From contig CAWDSF010000014.1 of assembly GCA_963804885.1 (NCBI GenBank), positions 218,502 to 282,501 on the forward strand: a DNA stretch of 64,000 nucleotides, given 5' to 3'. The DNA is from PALSA-1004 sp963804885 (GTDB lineage Bacteria; Pseudomonadota; Gammaproteobacteria; Burkholderiales; SG8-41). Positions within the stretch are counted from its first letter, which is position 1. Each line of letters begins with the position of its first letter. Position numbers and translations under genes: made by a program. Positions 38,877 to 48,162 of this stretch are shown one piece after another. Below the pieces are notes generated by a model. That model had not been told where the DNA came from. It saw only the letters and a program-made list of their open reading frames with translations, and did no database searches.

Positions 38877-39428
38877 ATGTCCGTACTACCCGCAGCATCT
38901 GCAGGTCCGGTCGATGCGGTCGCCATTCTGACCGCCGACCACGACAGCATCAAGAAAAGGTTCCGGCAGTTCAGATCGTTGTATTTGCGCGGCGAGACTG
39001 ACGATGCGGAAAAAGTGGCCCGCCGGATTTGCCGTCAGTGGACGATACACACCACAATCGAGGAAGAGATCTTTTATCCGGAAGCTCGCGCCGCGATTGC
39101 CAACGCGGAACTGGTCAACGACACCAATGCCGATCGCGCGATGGCGAAGGAATTGATGGCCCAGATCATCGGCAGTTCCATCGCGGATGACAGGTACGCG
39201 ACGAGGATGGGCATGCTCGCCGAATACGTGAACCACCATATCCGCGAGGAAGAGGAGGAACTTTTTCCGCAGGCGCGCCGGTGCGGCCTGGACATGGACG
39301 AAATAGGCTCCCGCATGTTCGCACGCAGACTCGATCTCGAGGCCGAGGTCGCCGCGACGGATGACGCCCCTCCCAGGCGCGGTTCTGACGGCGACGACGC
39401 AGACCGGCGAGCGGCGCGGCACGGTTAG
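38877..39428 (+). CDS. Hemerythrin-like (HHE) domain protein with an altered iron ligand
   Basis: Small cytoplasmic four-helix protein, 183 residues, expected to hold a di-iron centre for oxygen, NO or iron sensing. Ligand positions visible are His22 (LTADHDSIKKRF), His58 and Glu62 (WTIHTTIEEEIFYPEA), and His121 with Glu125 (YVNHHIREEEEELFPQA). In the third helix, where relatives usually read a Glu-His pair, this protein reads NADRAMAKELMAQI with Arg87 in place of His. The metal site may be altered. The acidic C-terminus (SDGDDADRRAARHG) is probably disordered. It is followed by a separate operon. Confidence 0.87.
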   Translation: MSVLPAASAGPVDAVAILTADHDSIKKRFRQFRSLYLRGETDDAEKVARRICRQWTIHTTIEEEIFYPEARAAIANAELVNDTNADRAMAKELMAQIIGSSIADDRYATRMGMLAEYVNHHIREEEEELFPQARRCGLDMDEIGSRMFARRLDLEAEVAATDDAPPRRGSDGDDADRRAARHG

Positions 39429-39538
39429 CCGCAACGCGCGCATTACGCCTGCCGGCAGGGTGGTGGCGCGGAAGGTCGCGCAATTTGGTTGTAAGATACC
39501 GACCTCCCAACCGCCACTGCCCAAAAGGAAGATTCGAG

Positions 39539-40453
39539 ATGGAACGGCAATCGACCAAGCTGCGCGCGCTGCTGCGCGCCAAGACTTTCCTGCACATGCC
39601 CTCGGTGTACAACGTGATCGGCGCCCGCCTCGTCGAGTCGCTTGGCTTCGAGGCGACCTATATCGGTGGTTACGTCACGGGCGGATCGACCGCGATCACC
39701 GAGCCGCTGCTGACGATGAACGAGCAGATCGACCCCGCGCGCCATATCGCGCAGAACATCAACATTCCGCTGCTGGCCGATGCGGGATCGGGCTGGGGCG
39801 AGCCGATTCACACGATGCGCACGATGCGCGAGTTCATCCGCGCCGGCGTCGCCGGCATCCACCTCGAGGACGCGCTTTATCCGAAGCGCGCGCACTATCA
39901 TAAGTACGTGGTGCACGGCGTGCCGGTCGAGGAGTTCGTCGAAAAAGTCGAGTATTCGTGCAAGGAGCGCGACCGCAGCGACCCCGATTTCGTGATCATC
40001 GCGCGCACCGATACCTGCCGCGCGCTGGGGCTTGAAGAAGCCAGCATGCGGCTGAATCGCGCGGCCGACGTCGGCGCCGATCTCGGGCTGCTGTTTCCGC
40101 GCACGCCGCAGGAAGCGGAAGATGCGGTGAAGAAATGCCGGCTACCGCTCATCTACGTGCAAAGCCGCGGCAACCGCGACGGCCGTCCGATCATTTCGCG
40201 CAAAGACCTGCAGCAGATGGGCTACGTCGGTTGCATCGAAGCGCAGGTCACGCTCTGCACGGAGTTTCATTTCCTGAAGAAAGCGCTGACCGAGCTGCGC
40301 AAGACCGGCGACTACACAGGCATGACGAATGCCGAGTACGTGGCGGCGCGCCAGGCGGTCGAGGACATCATCGGGCTCGACGAGTATTACGAGATCGAAG
40401 CGAAAACGGTCGAATCGCGCCAGGCCAAGGATGCGCCGAGTGGCGGAAAGTAG
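39539..40453 (+). CDS. Isocitrate lyase/PEP mutase-family protein (2), lacking the catalytic Cys
   Basis: TIM-barrel member of 304 residues, intact. The barrel features are clear: LRALLRAKTFLHMPSVYNVI, the metal site IPLLADAGSGWGEPI and FVIIARTDTCRALGLEEA. The lid loop reads HLEDALYPKRAHYHKYVV, where lyases have KKCGH, so the catalytic Cys is absent and classic isocitrate lyase chemistry is unlikely. It may act as a hydrolase or mutase, or on an unusual substrate. It heads the plus-strand operon with an overlapping amidohydrolase and AtuA-DUF4387. Confidence 0.86.
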   Translation: MERQSTKLRALLRAKTFLHMPSVYNVIGARLVESLGFEATYIGGYVTGGSTAITEPLLTMNEQIDPARHIAQNINIPLLADAGSGWGEPIHTMRTMREFIRAGVAGIHLEDALYPKRAHYHKYVVHGVPVEEFVEKVEYSCKERDRSDPDFVIIARTDTCRALGLEEASMRLNRAADVGADLGLLFPRTPQEAEDAVKKCRLPLIYVQSRGNRDGRPIISRKDLQQMGYVGCIEAQVTLCTEFHFLKKALTELRKTGDYTGMTNAEYVAARQAVEDIIGLDEYYEIEAKTVESRQAKDAPSGGK

Positions 40454-41324
40454 TTTCCGCGCGCCGGACATTCCGGCGCCGGCCCGCAATCCGCATCCGC
40501 CGAAAATTCCGTTTCCCGCGGGCGCGTGCGACTGCCACGCGCATATTTTCGGGCCGCAAAGCCGTTATCCGCTGCTGCCGCACACGCACTTCGTGCCGCA
40601 CGAGAACCCGCTCGCCGATTACGTGAAGATGCTGCGCACGCTCGGCTGCTCGCGTGGCGTGCTGGTGCAGCCGAGCGTTTACGGAACAGACAATACGCTG
40701 ATCACCGAAGCGCTGACGTCGCGTGCGTTCGATTTGCGCGCGGTCGCAGTTGTCGCGGAGGACATCAGCGATCGCGAGCTCGAAATCATGCACGCAGCGG
40801 GCTATCGCGGGATCCGCATCAACACCGCGTCGGCGACTCCGGGACTCAAGCTTGCGCAGGCGCCGAAACTCGCCGCGCGCATCAAGCCGCTCGGCTGGCA
40901 TCTGCAGTTTTTCGTGAACCTGCGCGACATGCCGCAGATGGAAGACGAGCTCGCACAGCTAAAGATCGACATCGTGATCGATCATTTCGCGCGCATCGCG
41001 ACGGCGGATGGGCTGGCGGCGCCGCCATACCAGGCGCTGCTGCGGCTTTTGCGCCGCGACAACGTGTGGGCGAAGCTGATGGGCCCTTATTTCATTTCGG
41101 ACGCGGTGCCGCATTACCCGGATATCGCGCCCTTCGCGCGCGGCATGATAGAAGCCGCGCCGGACCGCATCGTGTGGGGCTCGGACTGGCCGCATCCGAG
41201 CGCGCGCGAGAAAATGCCGGACGACGGGGATCTTGCGGATCTCATCAACGAGTGGGCGCCGGACGCGGCGCAGCGCAAGAAAATACTGGCCGACAATCCG
41301 CGCCGGCTGTACGGTTTCGATTGA
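40440..41324 (+). CDS. Amidohydrolase-family TIM-barrel hydrolase (PDC-lactonase-like)
   Basis: Metal-dependent or metal-free amidohydrolase of the 2-pyrone-4,6-dicarboxylate hydrolase (LigI-like) branch, 294 residues. The first strand gives FPAGACDCHAHIFGPQSRYP (HxH), followed by GVLVQPSVYGTDN, YRGIRINTASATPG, DIVIDHFARI and the terminal Asp in DRIVWGSDWPHPSAREKMPD. The GTG at 40440 overlaps the preceding gene by 14 bases, implying translational coupling. Likely opens a lactone or cleaves a carboxylated ring product in the same pathway. Confidence 0.87.
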   Translation: MAESSFRAPDIPAPARNPHPPKIPFPAGACDCHAHIFGPQSRYPLLPHTHFVPHENPLADYVKMLRTLGCSRGVLVQPSVYGTDNTLITEALTSRAFDLRAVAVVAEDISDRELEIMHAAGYRGIRINTASATPGLKLAQAPKLAARIKPLGWHLQFFVNLRDMPQMEDELAQLKIDIVIDHFARIATADGLAAPPYQALLRLLRRDNVWAKLMGPYFISDAVPHYPDIAPFARGMIEAAPDRIVWGSDWPHPSAREKMPDDGDLADLINEWAPDAAQRKKILADNPRRLYGFD

Positions 41325-41365
41325 CGAAAGCTGGACCCCGGTCGAAGGGGAGTGAGGAAGAGGCT

Positions 41366-42740
41366 ATGCCAGATACCAGCAACGAGTGCCGGCTTTTGTC
41401 CGTGAGCAGCATATTGGGCTACGGCTTTCCCGAGTCTTCATTGGCCGGCGGCCTGAAGCGCAAACCCCACTTCATCGGCGTCGACGGCGGCAGCACCGAT
41501 CCCGGTGCTTTCTATCTCGGCTCCGGCGAGTGCCTGAATTCGCGTAAAGCCATGAAACGCGATCTGCGGCTGATGCTCCGCGCGGGTGTACACGAAAAAA
41601 TTCCGGTTGTTATCGGGACGTGCGGCGGCGCCGGCGCCGAGCCGCATTTACAGGCCGTCGCGGAACTCGCGCGGGAAATCGCGCGCGAAGAAAACCTTAA
41701 ATTCCGCATGGCGCTGATCCATTCCGATCAGGAGCGCAGCAAGGTCGGTGACGTGGCTCAACGAGGGCAGAATCAGCGCGCTCAGAAATGTGCCGCCGCT
41801 GACCCCGGCGACCGTCGAGCGTTCCACGCGTATCGTCGGCATGATGGGCGCGGAGCCGTTCATGCAGGCGCTGGATGGAGGCGCGCAGGTCGTGCTCGCG
41901 GCGCGTGCGAGCGATGCTGCCTCGTGGGCCGCCTGCGCAATGAGCCGCGGTATGCCGCCCGCGCCATCCTGGTACGCGGGCAAGATGCTCGAATGCGGTA
42001 CGGCATCCGCGACGCCCAAAGGGCATGATTGCCTGATTGCGACGGTGCGTCCCGATCACCTCGAAGTCGAGCCCGTCAATCTCGCGCGCCGCTGCACGCC
42101 CCTGTCCGTCGCAACGCACGGTCTGCATGAAAATCAGAGCCCGACGATCCACGAAGAACCCGGTGGGCTGCTCGATGCGACCGACTGCGAATTCATCGCG
42201 GTATCCGACCGCGCAGTGCGCGTGAGCGGAATGCAATGGCGGACGCGCGACTACGACGTCAAGCTCGAAGGCGCGGAGTTCATCGGGTTCCGCGCGATCA
42301 CCATATGCGGCACGCGCGATCCGATCCTCATCAGCCAGATCGACTCGTACCTGCAGACGGTCAGGGACGACGTGCAAGCGCGCGCTACAGGGTTCGGCGT
42401 TTCGCCGGAAAAATATCACGTCGTCTTTCACGTCTACGGCAAAGACGGCGTGATGGGCGCGGCCGAACCCGTCAAGCATATAGCGTCGCACGAGCTCGGC
42501 ATCGTCGTCGAGGTCGTGGCGCCCGACGAGGAAGATGCGAAGGCGGTGCTGGCGATCGCGCGCGTGGTCATCCCGAAAGTCGATTTCCCGGGACGCTTGT
42601 GCAAGAGCGGCAATATGGCTTTTCCATTTTCGCCTTCCGATATTTCGGTCGGGCCGACGTACCGCTTTTCGATTTTTCACGTGGTCAAGCCCGACAGCCC
42701 TTACTCGATGTTTCCGATCGATTACGTGGAGGTGCACTAA
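41366..42740 (+). CDS. AtuA-family (DUF1446, acyclic terpene utilisation) protein (1), one frameshift
   Basis: Protein of about 458 residues from a family named for the terpene-utilisation gene atuA; the biochemical role is not established. It starts after a GAGGAAGAGG SD and reads SILGYGFPESSLAGGLKRKP, FIGVDGGSTDPGAFYLGSGE and VVIGTCGGAGAEPHLQAVAE, Gly-rich segments that suggest nucleotide or CoA binding. One indel near 41745 breaks the middle; reading resumes TWLNEGRISALRNVPPLTPA and IVGMMGAEPFMQALDGGAQV, ending FPIDYVEVH. DUF4387 follows after two bases. A paralogue lies at 54088-55456. Confidence 0.86.
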
Positions 42741-42742
42741 TC

Positions 42743-43054
42743 ATGGCGAAGCTCTCGGAGATCGCAAAAGTCTGCAAAAGCAAGAACGCGGGGCCGTTCG
42801 AAGTCACCATCGACGTCATGTTCGACAGCCGGGAAATGTACGACAAGGTATTGAAGAGCGGTGTGCTGTGCGAGCAGTTGTTCGCTACTTTGTACAACGT
42901 CGACGTTAAAGATGTTTTGTTCACGCCTTATCCGGCGGCGTTTGCGTTCAAAGGCACGATTCCGCGGCGCATATCGTCGGGCGATCTGGGCGATACGGAT
43001 GTATACGGCGCGCAGCAGCACGCGCCGATGCTGGACGTCGAAATTCCGCTATAG
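42743..43054 (+). CDS. DUF4387 domain protein (1)
   Basis: Small 103-residue protein, always seen here directly after AtuA. It reads EIAKVCKSKNAGPFEVTIDV, then FAFKGTIPRRISSGDLGD and TDVYGAQQHAPMLDVEIP. Compared by eye with the paralogue at 53770 it is identical at about 65 of 103 positions with no gaps, so it is under strong constraint. Function is unknown. Coupling to AtuA suggests a second subunit; it may correspond to the small C-terminal domain found in longer AtuA proteins. Confidence 0.9.
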   Translation: MAKLSEIAKVCKSKNAGPFEVTIDVMFDSREMYDKVLKSGVLCEQLFATLYNVDVKDVLFTPYPAAFAFKGTIPRRISSGDLGDTDVYGAQQHAPMLDVEIPL

Positions 43055-43065
43055 AAGTGGCTTGA

Positions 43066-44031
43066 ATGATCCCGGTGCCGTCGGCAAGGTTGGTATTGAC
43101 ACTGCTCGTATCGGGCGTGTCCGGGCTTGCCGTCGCGCAATCGTATCCCGCCAAGCCGATCCGCATGATCATTCCAGCCGCGCCCGGCGGCGGCGTCGAT
43201 ACCATCGGACGCGCGCTCGGCCAGAAACTCACCGAGTCTCTCGGCCAGCCGGTGGTGGCGGACAACCGCGCGGGCGCCGGCACGATGATAGGCTCTGAAC
43301 TGACCGCCAAGGCGCCGCCGGACGGCTATACGTTCCTGATGGTGACCAACAGCCACGCGATCAACGCGAGCGTGCAGAAAAACCTCAAGTACGATCCGCT
43401 GAAGGATTTTTCGGAAGTCTCGCTGCTCGCGGTCTCGCCTTACCTGCTCGTCGTGCATCCAAGCGTTCCCGCGAAATCGGTGCGCGAGCTGGTGGCGCTT
43501 GCGCGCAAGCGGCCGGGAGAACTGCTGTTTGCGTCCGCCGGCACTGCGTCGGCGACGCACCTCGCCGGCGAGCTATTTAAAACCATGGCGAAAATCAGCA
43601 TCACGCATGTGCCGTACAAAGGTGGCACGCCTGCCGTCACCGATCTCGTGGGTGGCCACGTTCAGCTCATGTTCAACAACCTGATATCCGTCATGGCGCT
43701 CGCCAAGGCCGGCCGCTTGCGCGCGCTCGCGGTCACCAGCGCGAAACGGCTGCCGGTCCTGCCCGAGTTGCCGACCGTTGCGGAATCGGGGGTACCCGGA
43801 TACGAAGCGGCATCCTGGTACGGCGCTCTGCTGCCGGCCGGCACGCCGGCGCCCATCGTGGCGATACTCAATCGCGAGCTGGTCAAGGCAATCAAGACGC
43901 AGGAGGTGCGCGACCGGCTGGTCTCCGAAGGCGCCGAGGTGATTGGCAGTACGCCGGACGAGTTCGCGCAGTACATGAGAAACGACATCGAGCGCTGGCG
44001 CAAGCTCGTGCCGACGCTCGATTTACGCTAG
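43066..44031 (+). CDS. Bug/TctC-family periplasmic solute-binding protein (5)
   Basis: Receptor of 321 residues, 11 bases after DUF4387. The signal peptide MIPVPSARLVLTLLVSGVSG ends at LAVA-QSYPAKPIRMIIPAA, then APPDGYTFLMVTNSHAINAS and ITHVPYKGGTPAVTDLVGGH. Its position inside the operon makes it the likely substrate receptor for the AtuA-DUF4387 module. Confidence 0.93.
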   Translation: MIPVPSARLVLTLLVSGVSGLAVAQSYPAKPIRMIIPAAPGGGVDTIGRALGQKLTESLGQPVVADNRAGAGTMIGSELTAKAPPDGYTFLMVTNSHAINASVQKNLKYDPLKDFSEVSLLAVSPYLLVVHPSVPAKSVRELVALARKRPGELLFASAGTASATHLAGELFKTMAKISITHVPYKGGTPAVTDLVGGHVQLMFNNLISVMALAKAGRLRALAVTSAKRLPVLPELPTVAESGVPGYEAASWYGALLPAGTPAPIVAILNRELVKAIKTQEVRDRLVSEGAEVIGSTPDEFAQYMRNDIERWRKLVPTLDLR

Positions 44032-44039
44032 GAATCCGC

Positions 44040-45398
44040 ATGGAACACGGCAAGGCACTGGCTGCATTTTCCGCAACCGTCAACTGGCGTGACCTGCCGG
44101 GCGCATTGCGCGAGAAGGTCGTCGATCACGTGGTCGACGCGATCGGCGTCATGTATTCGGGTATCGGCATGGAGGCCTGCGTCAACGCACGGCGGGCCGC
44201 CGCGCTGTGGGGCGAGGGTGACGACGCGGCGGTGATCGGCACCAAGTCGTGGCTGCCTGCGCCGAGCGCTGCTTTCATCAACGCGCTGCATGGACGGATA
44301 CACACGTTTGACGACACGTACGAGCCGGGCACCATGCATGCCGGCACCGCGGTCGTAGCGGCGGCCCTCGCACTCGCCGGCAAGCACGAGCTGGACGGCG
44401 AGACGTTCCTGTCCGCGGTGATCGCCGGCTACGAAGTCGCGGCGCGCGTCGCGGCCGCGGTGAGCCCGAGCCACTACGCGGCCGGATTTCATAATACGGG
44501 CACTTGCGCGGTGTTTGGCGCGGCGGCGGCAGCGTCGCGGCTGCTCAAGCTGGGACCGGTGGAGACCGCGGAAGCATTCGGCCTCGCGGGCGCGACTGCC
44601 GGAGGTTTGCGTCAACACCAGATCGACGGCTCGATGCTCGATTCGGCTTTTCACGGCGCGCGCTCGGCGCAATCGGGCGTCATGGTCGCGCAGCTGCGTG
44701 CGGAAGGAGTGCGCGGGCCGCCCGCCATTCTCGAAGGTCCGCTGGGTTTTTGCGCGGTGATGGCGCGCGAACGTAATCTCGACCGTCTCGTCGACGGGCT
44801 CGGCCGGGATTACGAATTCGCCAAGATCACGATCAAGCCCTATCCGACGTGCCGCTTCGCGCATGGCCCGATCGAGGCAGCGCTGGAATTGAAACGCCAG
44901 CACGCGATCGACCCGGCACGTATCAAGGACATTACCGTTGCCACGTTCAGGCAGTCGATCGAAGTGTCGGACCGTCCGCAGCTGAACGCGTCGTTCGATG
45001 CCGTCGTCAGCCATCAATACGCGGTGTCGTTGGCGATGGTTAAAGGAAAAGTCGAGCTTGCCGAAATCATCAATTACGAATCCGGCGACGCGCAGGCGCT
45101 CGCGCTGATGCAGAAGGTGAGGGTGGTGCACGATACGGCACTCGAAGCGGACTTTCCACGCGCCTGGCCGCATCGCGTCACCGTCAATATGCAGGACGGG
45201 CAAACGTATTCGCTGTTGAGCGAATATCCGCCGGGCCGCGAGGCGCCGATTCCGCGCGCCGCAGTCGATACCAAGTTCCTGAGCCAGTGCGCACCCGCGT
45301 TGGGCGCGCAGCGCGCGCAAGCCGCGCTGCAGACATTGCGCGGCATAGCCGAAATGAAAAACGTGCGCGCGCTGGGCGCCGTGCTCGCGGGCGCATGA
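44040..45398 (+). CDS. MmgE/PrpD-family protein
   Basis: Intact 452-residue member of the 2-methylcitrate dehydratase/immunoresponsive-gene-1 family, which includes 2-methylcitrate dehydratase and cis-aconitate decarboxylase. It has ATVNWRDLPGALREKVVDHV, NALHGRIHTFDDTYEPGTMH (active-site Asp/His region), VIAGYEVAARVAAAV and ITIKPYPTCRFAHGPIEAAL. It starts nine bases after the Bug stop and overlaps the next Bug gene by four. A dehydratase or decarboxylase acting on the imported acid is likely; the exact reaction is not clear. Confidence 0.92.
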   Translation: MEHGKALAAFSATVNWRDLPGALREKVVDHVVDAIGVMYSGIGMEACVNARRAAALWGEGDDAAVIGTKSWLPAPSAAFINALHGRIHTFDDTYEPGTMHAGTAVVAAALALAGKHELDGETFLSAVIAGYEVAARVAAAVSPSHYAAGFHNTGTCAVFGAAAAASRLLKLGPVETAEAFGLAGATAGGLRQHQIDGSMLDSAFHGARSAQSGVMVAQLRAEGVRGPPAILEGPLGFCAVMARERNLDRLVDGLGRDYEFAKITIKPYPTCRFAHGPIEAALELKRQHAIDPARIKDITVATFRQSIEVSDRPQLNASFDAVVSHQYAVSLAMVKGKVELAEIINYESGDAQALALMQKVRVVHDTALEADFPRAWPHRVTVNMQDGQTYSLLSEYPPGREAPIPRAAVDTKFLSQCAPALGAQRAQAALQTLRGIAEMKNVRALGAVLAGA

Positions 45399-46381
45399 CG
45401 CGCAGCCATTCCGTGCGCAATATCGGTGCAATCGCGTTCGCCGCGCTGGTCGCGTGGGCAAGCGCCGCGTGTCACGCGCAACCGTACCCGAGCAAGCCAA
45501 TCCGCCTGATGATGCCGTATCCGGCGGGCGGCTCCACGGATATCGTTGGCCGCCTCGTTGCGGAGCGCCTGACGGCGGCGCTCAAGCAGGGCGTCGTAGT
45601 CGAAAACCGGCCGGGCGCGAGCGCGCAGATCGGCACGGAGGCGGCGGCCAAAGCGCCGGCGGATGGATACACGTTGCTGATGGCGACCAGCACGAATGCA
45701 ATCAACCAGGCGCTCAATCCGAACCTGCCGTACGACTTCCCGAAGGAGTTCCAGCCGATCGCGCTGATCGCCAACGCCGGGCAGGTGCTGGTCGTTCATC
45801 CGTCGCTGCCGGCGCGCAGCGTGCGCGAGTTTATTGCGCTGGCCAAAGCGCGCCCGGGGCAATTGGCTTATGCATCGTCCGGCGCCGGCACGTCGGGTCA
45901 CCTGGCGATGGAGGCGCTGTCGAGCGCGGCGAAAATAAAATTGCTGCATGTCCCCTATAAGGGCAACGCACCGGCATTGAACGATCTGCTCGGCGGACAG
46001 GTCACCTGCGGGTTTGCCAACGTCGTGTCGGTCCTGCCGCAGGTTAAAGCGGGGCGCTTACGAGCGCTGGGCATTTCGAGCGCGAAGCGGTCCGCGCTGG
46101 CGCCGGATGTGCCGACGATAGCCGAAGCGGGTTTCGCGGATTTCGATATCAGCGCCTGGTTCGCCATCATGGCGCGCGCCGACGTGCCGGCTGCAATTAT
46201 CGCGCGGCTCAATCAGGAAATCGCCCAGATATTGTCGAGCAGTGAAACGCAGGAGAAGCTGCTGAGTTATGGACTCGATCCTTCGCCGCTGCGCTCGACC
46301 AAAGAATTTGCCGATTTCTTGCAGGCCGATATGCGGCGCTGGTCCAAACTCGCCAAAGAAGCGCAGCTGACTTCACAATGA
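45395..46381 (+). CDS. Bug/TctC-family periplasmic solute-binding protein (6)
   Basis: Receptor of 328 residues. ATG 45395 overlaps the PrpD stop (ATGA). The signal peptide MTRSHSVRNIGAIAFAALVA ends at ACHA-QPYPSKPIRLMMPYP, then APADGYTLLMATSTNAINQA and LLHVPYKGNAPALNDLLGGQ. It is the second receptor in this operon, directly before HyuB, the same order as at 4572-7186. Confidence 0.93.
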   Translation: MTRSHSVRNIGAIAFAALVAWASAACHAQPYPSKPIRLMMPYPAGGSTDIVGRLVAERLTAALKQGVVVENRPGASAQIGTEAAAKAPADGYTLLMATSTNAINQALNPNLPYDFPKEFQPIALIANAGQVLVVHPSLPARSVREFIALAKARPGQLAYASSGAGTSGHLAMEALSSAAKIKLLHVPYKGNAPALNDLLGGQVTCGFANVVSVLPQVKAGRLRALGISSAKRSALAPDVPTIAEAGFADFDISAWFAIMARADVPAAIIARLNQEIAQILSSSETQEKLLSYGLDPSPLRSTKEFADFLQADMRRWSKLAKEAQLTSQ

Positions 46382-46466
46382 TAGTCACCATGCCATACCC
46401 TCTGTTCGGCCCAACGCATACACGCTACACTTTTCCCCTCCCGCACGACACCGGCAAAATTCAACG

Positions 46467-48146
46467 ATGACTTCAAAACGCAGTGCGGCACGCCGTGGCA
46501 ATACGCATTTCGATCCGATCGACCTCGAAGTCCTCTGGAACCGCCTGATCACAGTCGTGGACGAGGCGGCGTACGCGGTGATCCGCACGTCGATGTCCAA
46601 GGTCGTCGTCGAGGGACGCGACTTCGGCGCATTGCTGCTCGACCCGAAGGGCCGGCTGGTCGCCGCCGATGTGAGCATCGCGTCGAAGACGGGAACGATC
46701 TCGATCGCGGTCAAGGAACTGCTCAAGCAGTTTCCCGCCCACACGCTGAAGCCCGGCGACGTGCTCGCGACCAACAATCCGTGGTGGATCATGGGCCATC
46801 TGAACGACGTCGCGGTCGTTGCGCCGTTGTTCCACCAGGGGCGGCTCGTGGGCTTTGCCGAGTGCATGGCGCACATGGCGGACATCGGCGGCTGCCTGTC
46901 GGGACCGCCGCGCGAAGTCTATGAAGAGGGCTTGATCATTCCGCCGCTGAAGGCGCTGGAAGGCGGGCGGGAAAACCCGGCATTTTTCGCGATGCTCGGG
47001 GCCAATGTGCGCGTGCCGCATCAGGTGCTCGGCGATGTGCGGGCTTTGATCGTCGGGTGCCGGGTGATGGAAGCGAAGCTCTCCGAGTTTCTCGCCGAGC
47101 AGCGGATGCGCGATCTGGACGCGCTCGCCGATGCGATCCTGCGCAAATCCACCCAGGCGATGCGGCAGGGAGTGCGCGAGACCATACCGGACGGCATCTA
47201 CCAGGGCAGCACGAGTGTCGACGGGTTCGCGCAGCCGCTGCACATTCATGCGCGCGTCGAAGTGCGCGACGGCAATGTGAAGGTCGATTTTGCCGGCAGC
47301 TCGGCGCAAAGCGACCAGGGCATCAATTGCACGCTCGTGTACACAGCCGTGTGGAGCACTTACACCATCAAGTGCCTCGCGGGGCCGCACGTGCCCAACA
47401 ACGAAGGCACTTTCTCGCCGATCCACGTCACCGCGCCGCAGGGCTCTTTCCTGAATCCGCGCTTTCCGGCGCCGGTGCGCATGAAGCCCTCCAGCGGCCA
47501 TTACATTCCGGACGCGATCATCGACGCGCTGAAAGGCGTGATCAAGGACCAGATACTCGCGGAGTCGGGCAACAAATTTCTGGTCGATTTCGCCGGCCGC
47601 GACGAAGCCGACCGCCCGTACTCGGATGTCATGTTCATCATGGGCGGCATGGGCGCGCGCGGCAGCAAGGATGGCCTGCATTGCATGAGTTTCCCCGCCA
47701 ACTCGTCGAACCTGCCGGTGGAGATACTCGAATCGACGATACCCGTGCGCGTGCTCTACAAGCGCATACGGCCGGATTCCGGGGGCGCCGGCCGCTATCG
47801 CGGCGGCTGCGGACAGGAGTTCGCGTTCGAGTCGGTGTCCGCGACGCCGCTGACGGTGCGCGCGGTTCACGGCAAATTGAGCGCGCCGCCGGGCGGCTTG
47901 CGCGGCGCCCTGGCCGGCGCTGCCGGGGCGCTGCTGATGAACGATCAACCGATCCCGGACAAGACTCCGCGCGTTATGCATAAAGGCGATGTCATGCGCC
48001 TCGTCGTGCCCGGCTCGGGCGGCATGTATCCGGCGACGGAACGTGAAAGAGCGGCGCTGATGCGCGACATCGAAAACGGCATCGTGACGATCGAATCCGC
48101 GCATAAGGACTATGCGTTGCCGCGCACTGCGGCGCCCGTCAAGTAG
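46467..48146 (+). CDS. Hydantoinase B / oxoprolinase-family subunit (2)
   Basis: Intact 559-residue HyuB homologue. It opens DPIDLEVLWNRLITVVDEAA and has TNNPWWIMGHLNDVAVVAPL, AHMADIGGCLSGPPREVYEE and RPDSGGAGRYRGGCGQEFAF. The N-terminal extension of about 12 basic residues is longer than in copy 1. Eighty-five bases separate it from the upstream Bug gene and 16 from HyuA. Likely catalytic half of a HyuAB-type amidase or carboxylase; substrate unknown. Confidence 0.92.
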   Translation: MTSKRSAARRGNTHFDPIDLEVLWNRLITVVDEAAYAVIRTSMSKVVVEGRDFGALLLDPKGRLVAADVSIASKTGTISIAVKELLKQFPAHTLKPGDVLATNNPWWIMGHLNDVAVVAPLFHQGRLVGFAECMAHMADIGGCLSGPPREVYEEGLIIPPLKALEGGRENPAFFAMLGANVRVPHQVLGDVRALIVGCRVMEAKLSEFLAEQRMRDLDALADAILRKSTQAMRQGVRETIPDGIYQGSTSVDGFAQPLHIHARVEVRDGNVKVDFAGSSAQSDQGINCTLVYTAVWSTYTIKCLAGPHVPNNEGTFSPIHVTAPQGSFLNPRFPAPVRMKPSSGHYIPDAIIDALKGVIKDQILAESGNKFLVDFAGRDEADRPYSDVMFIMGGMGARGSKDGLHCMSFPANSSNLPVEILESTIPVRVLYKRIRPDSGGAGRYRGGCGQEFAFESVSATPLTVRAVHGKLSAPPGGLRGALAGAAGALLMNDQPIPDKTPRVMHKGDVMRLVVPGSGGMYPATERERAALMRDIENGIVTIESAHKDYALPRTAAPVK

Positions 48147-48162
48147 TCGATCGGCCACCGTC

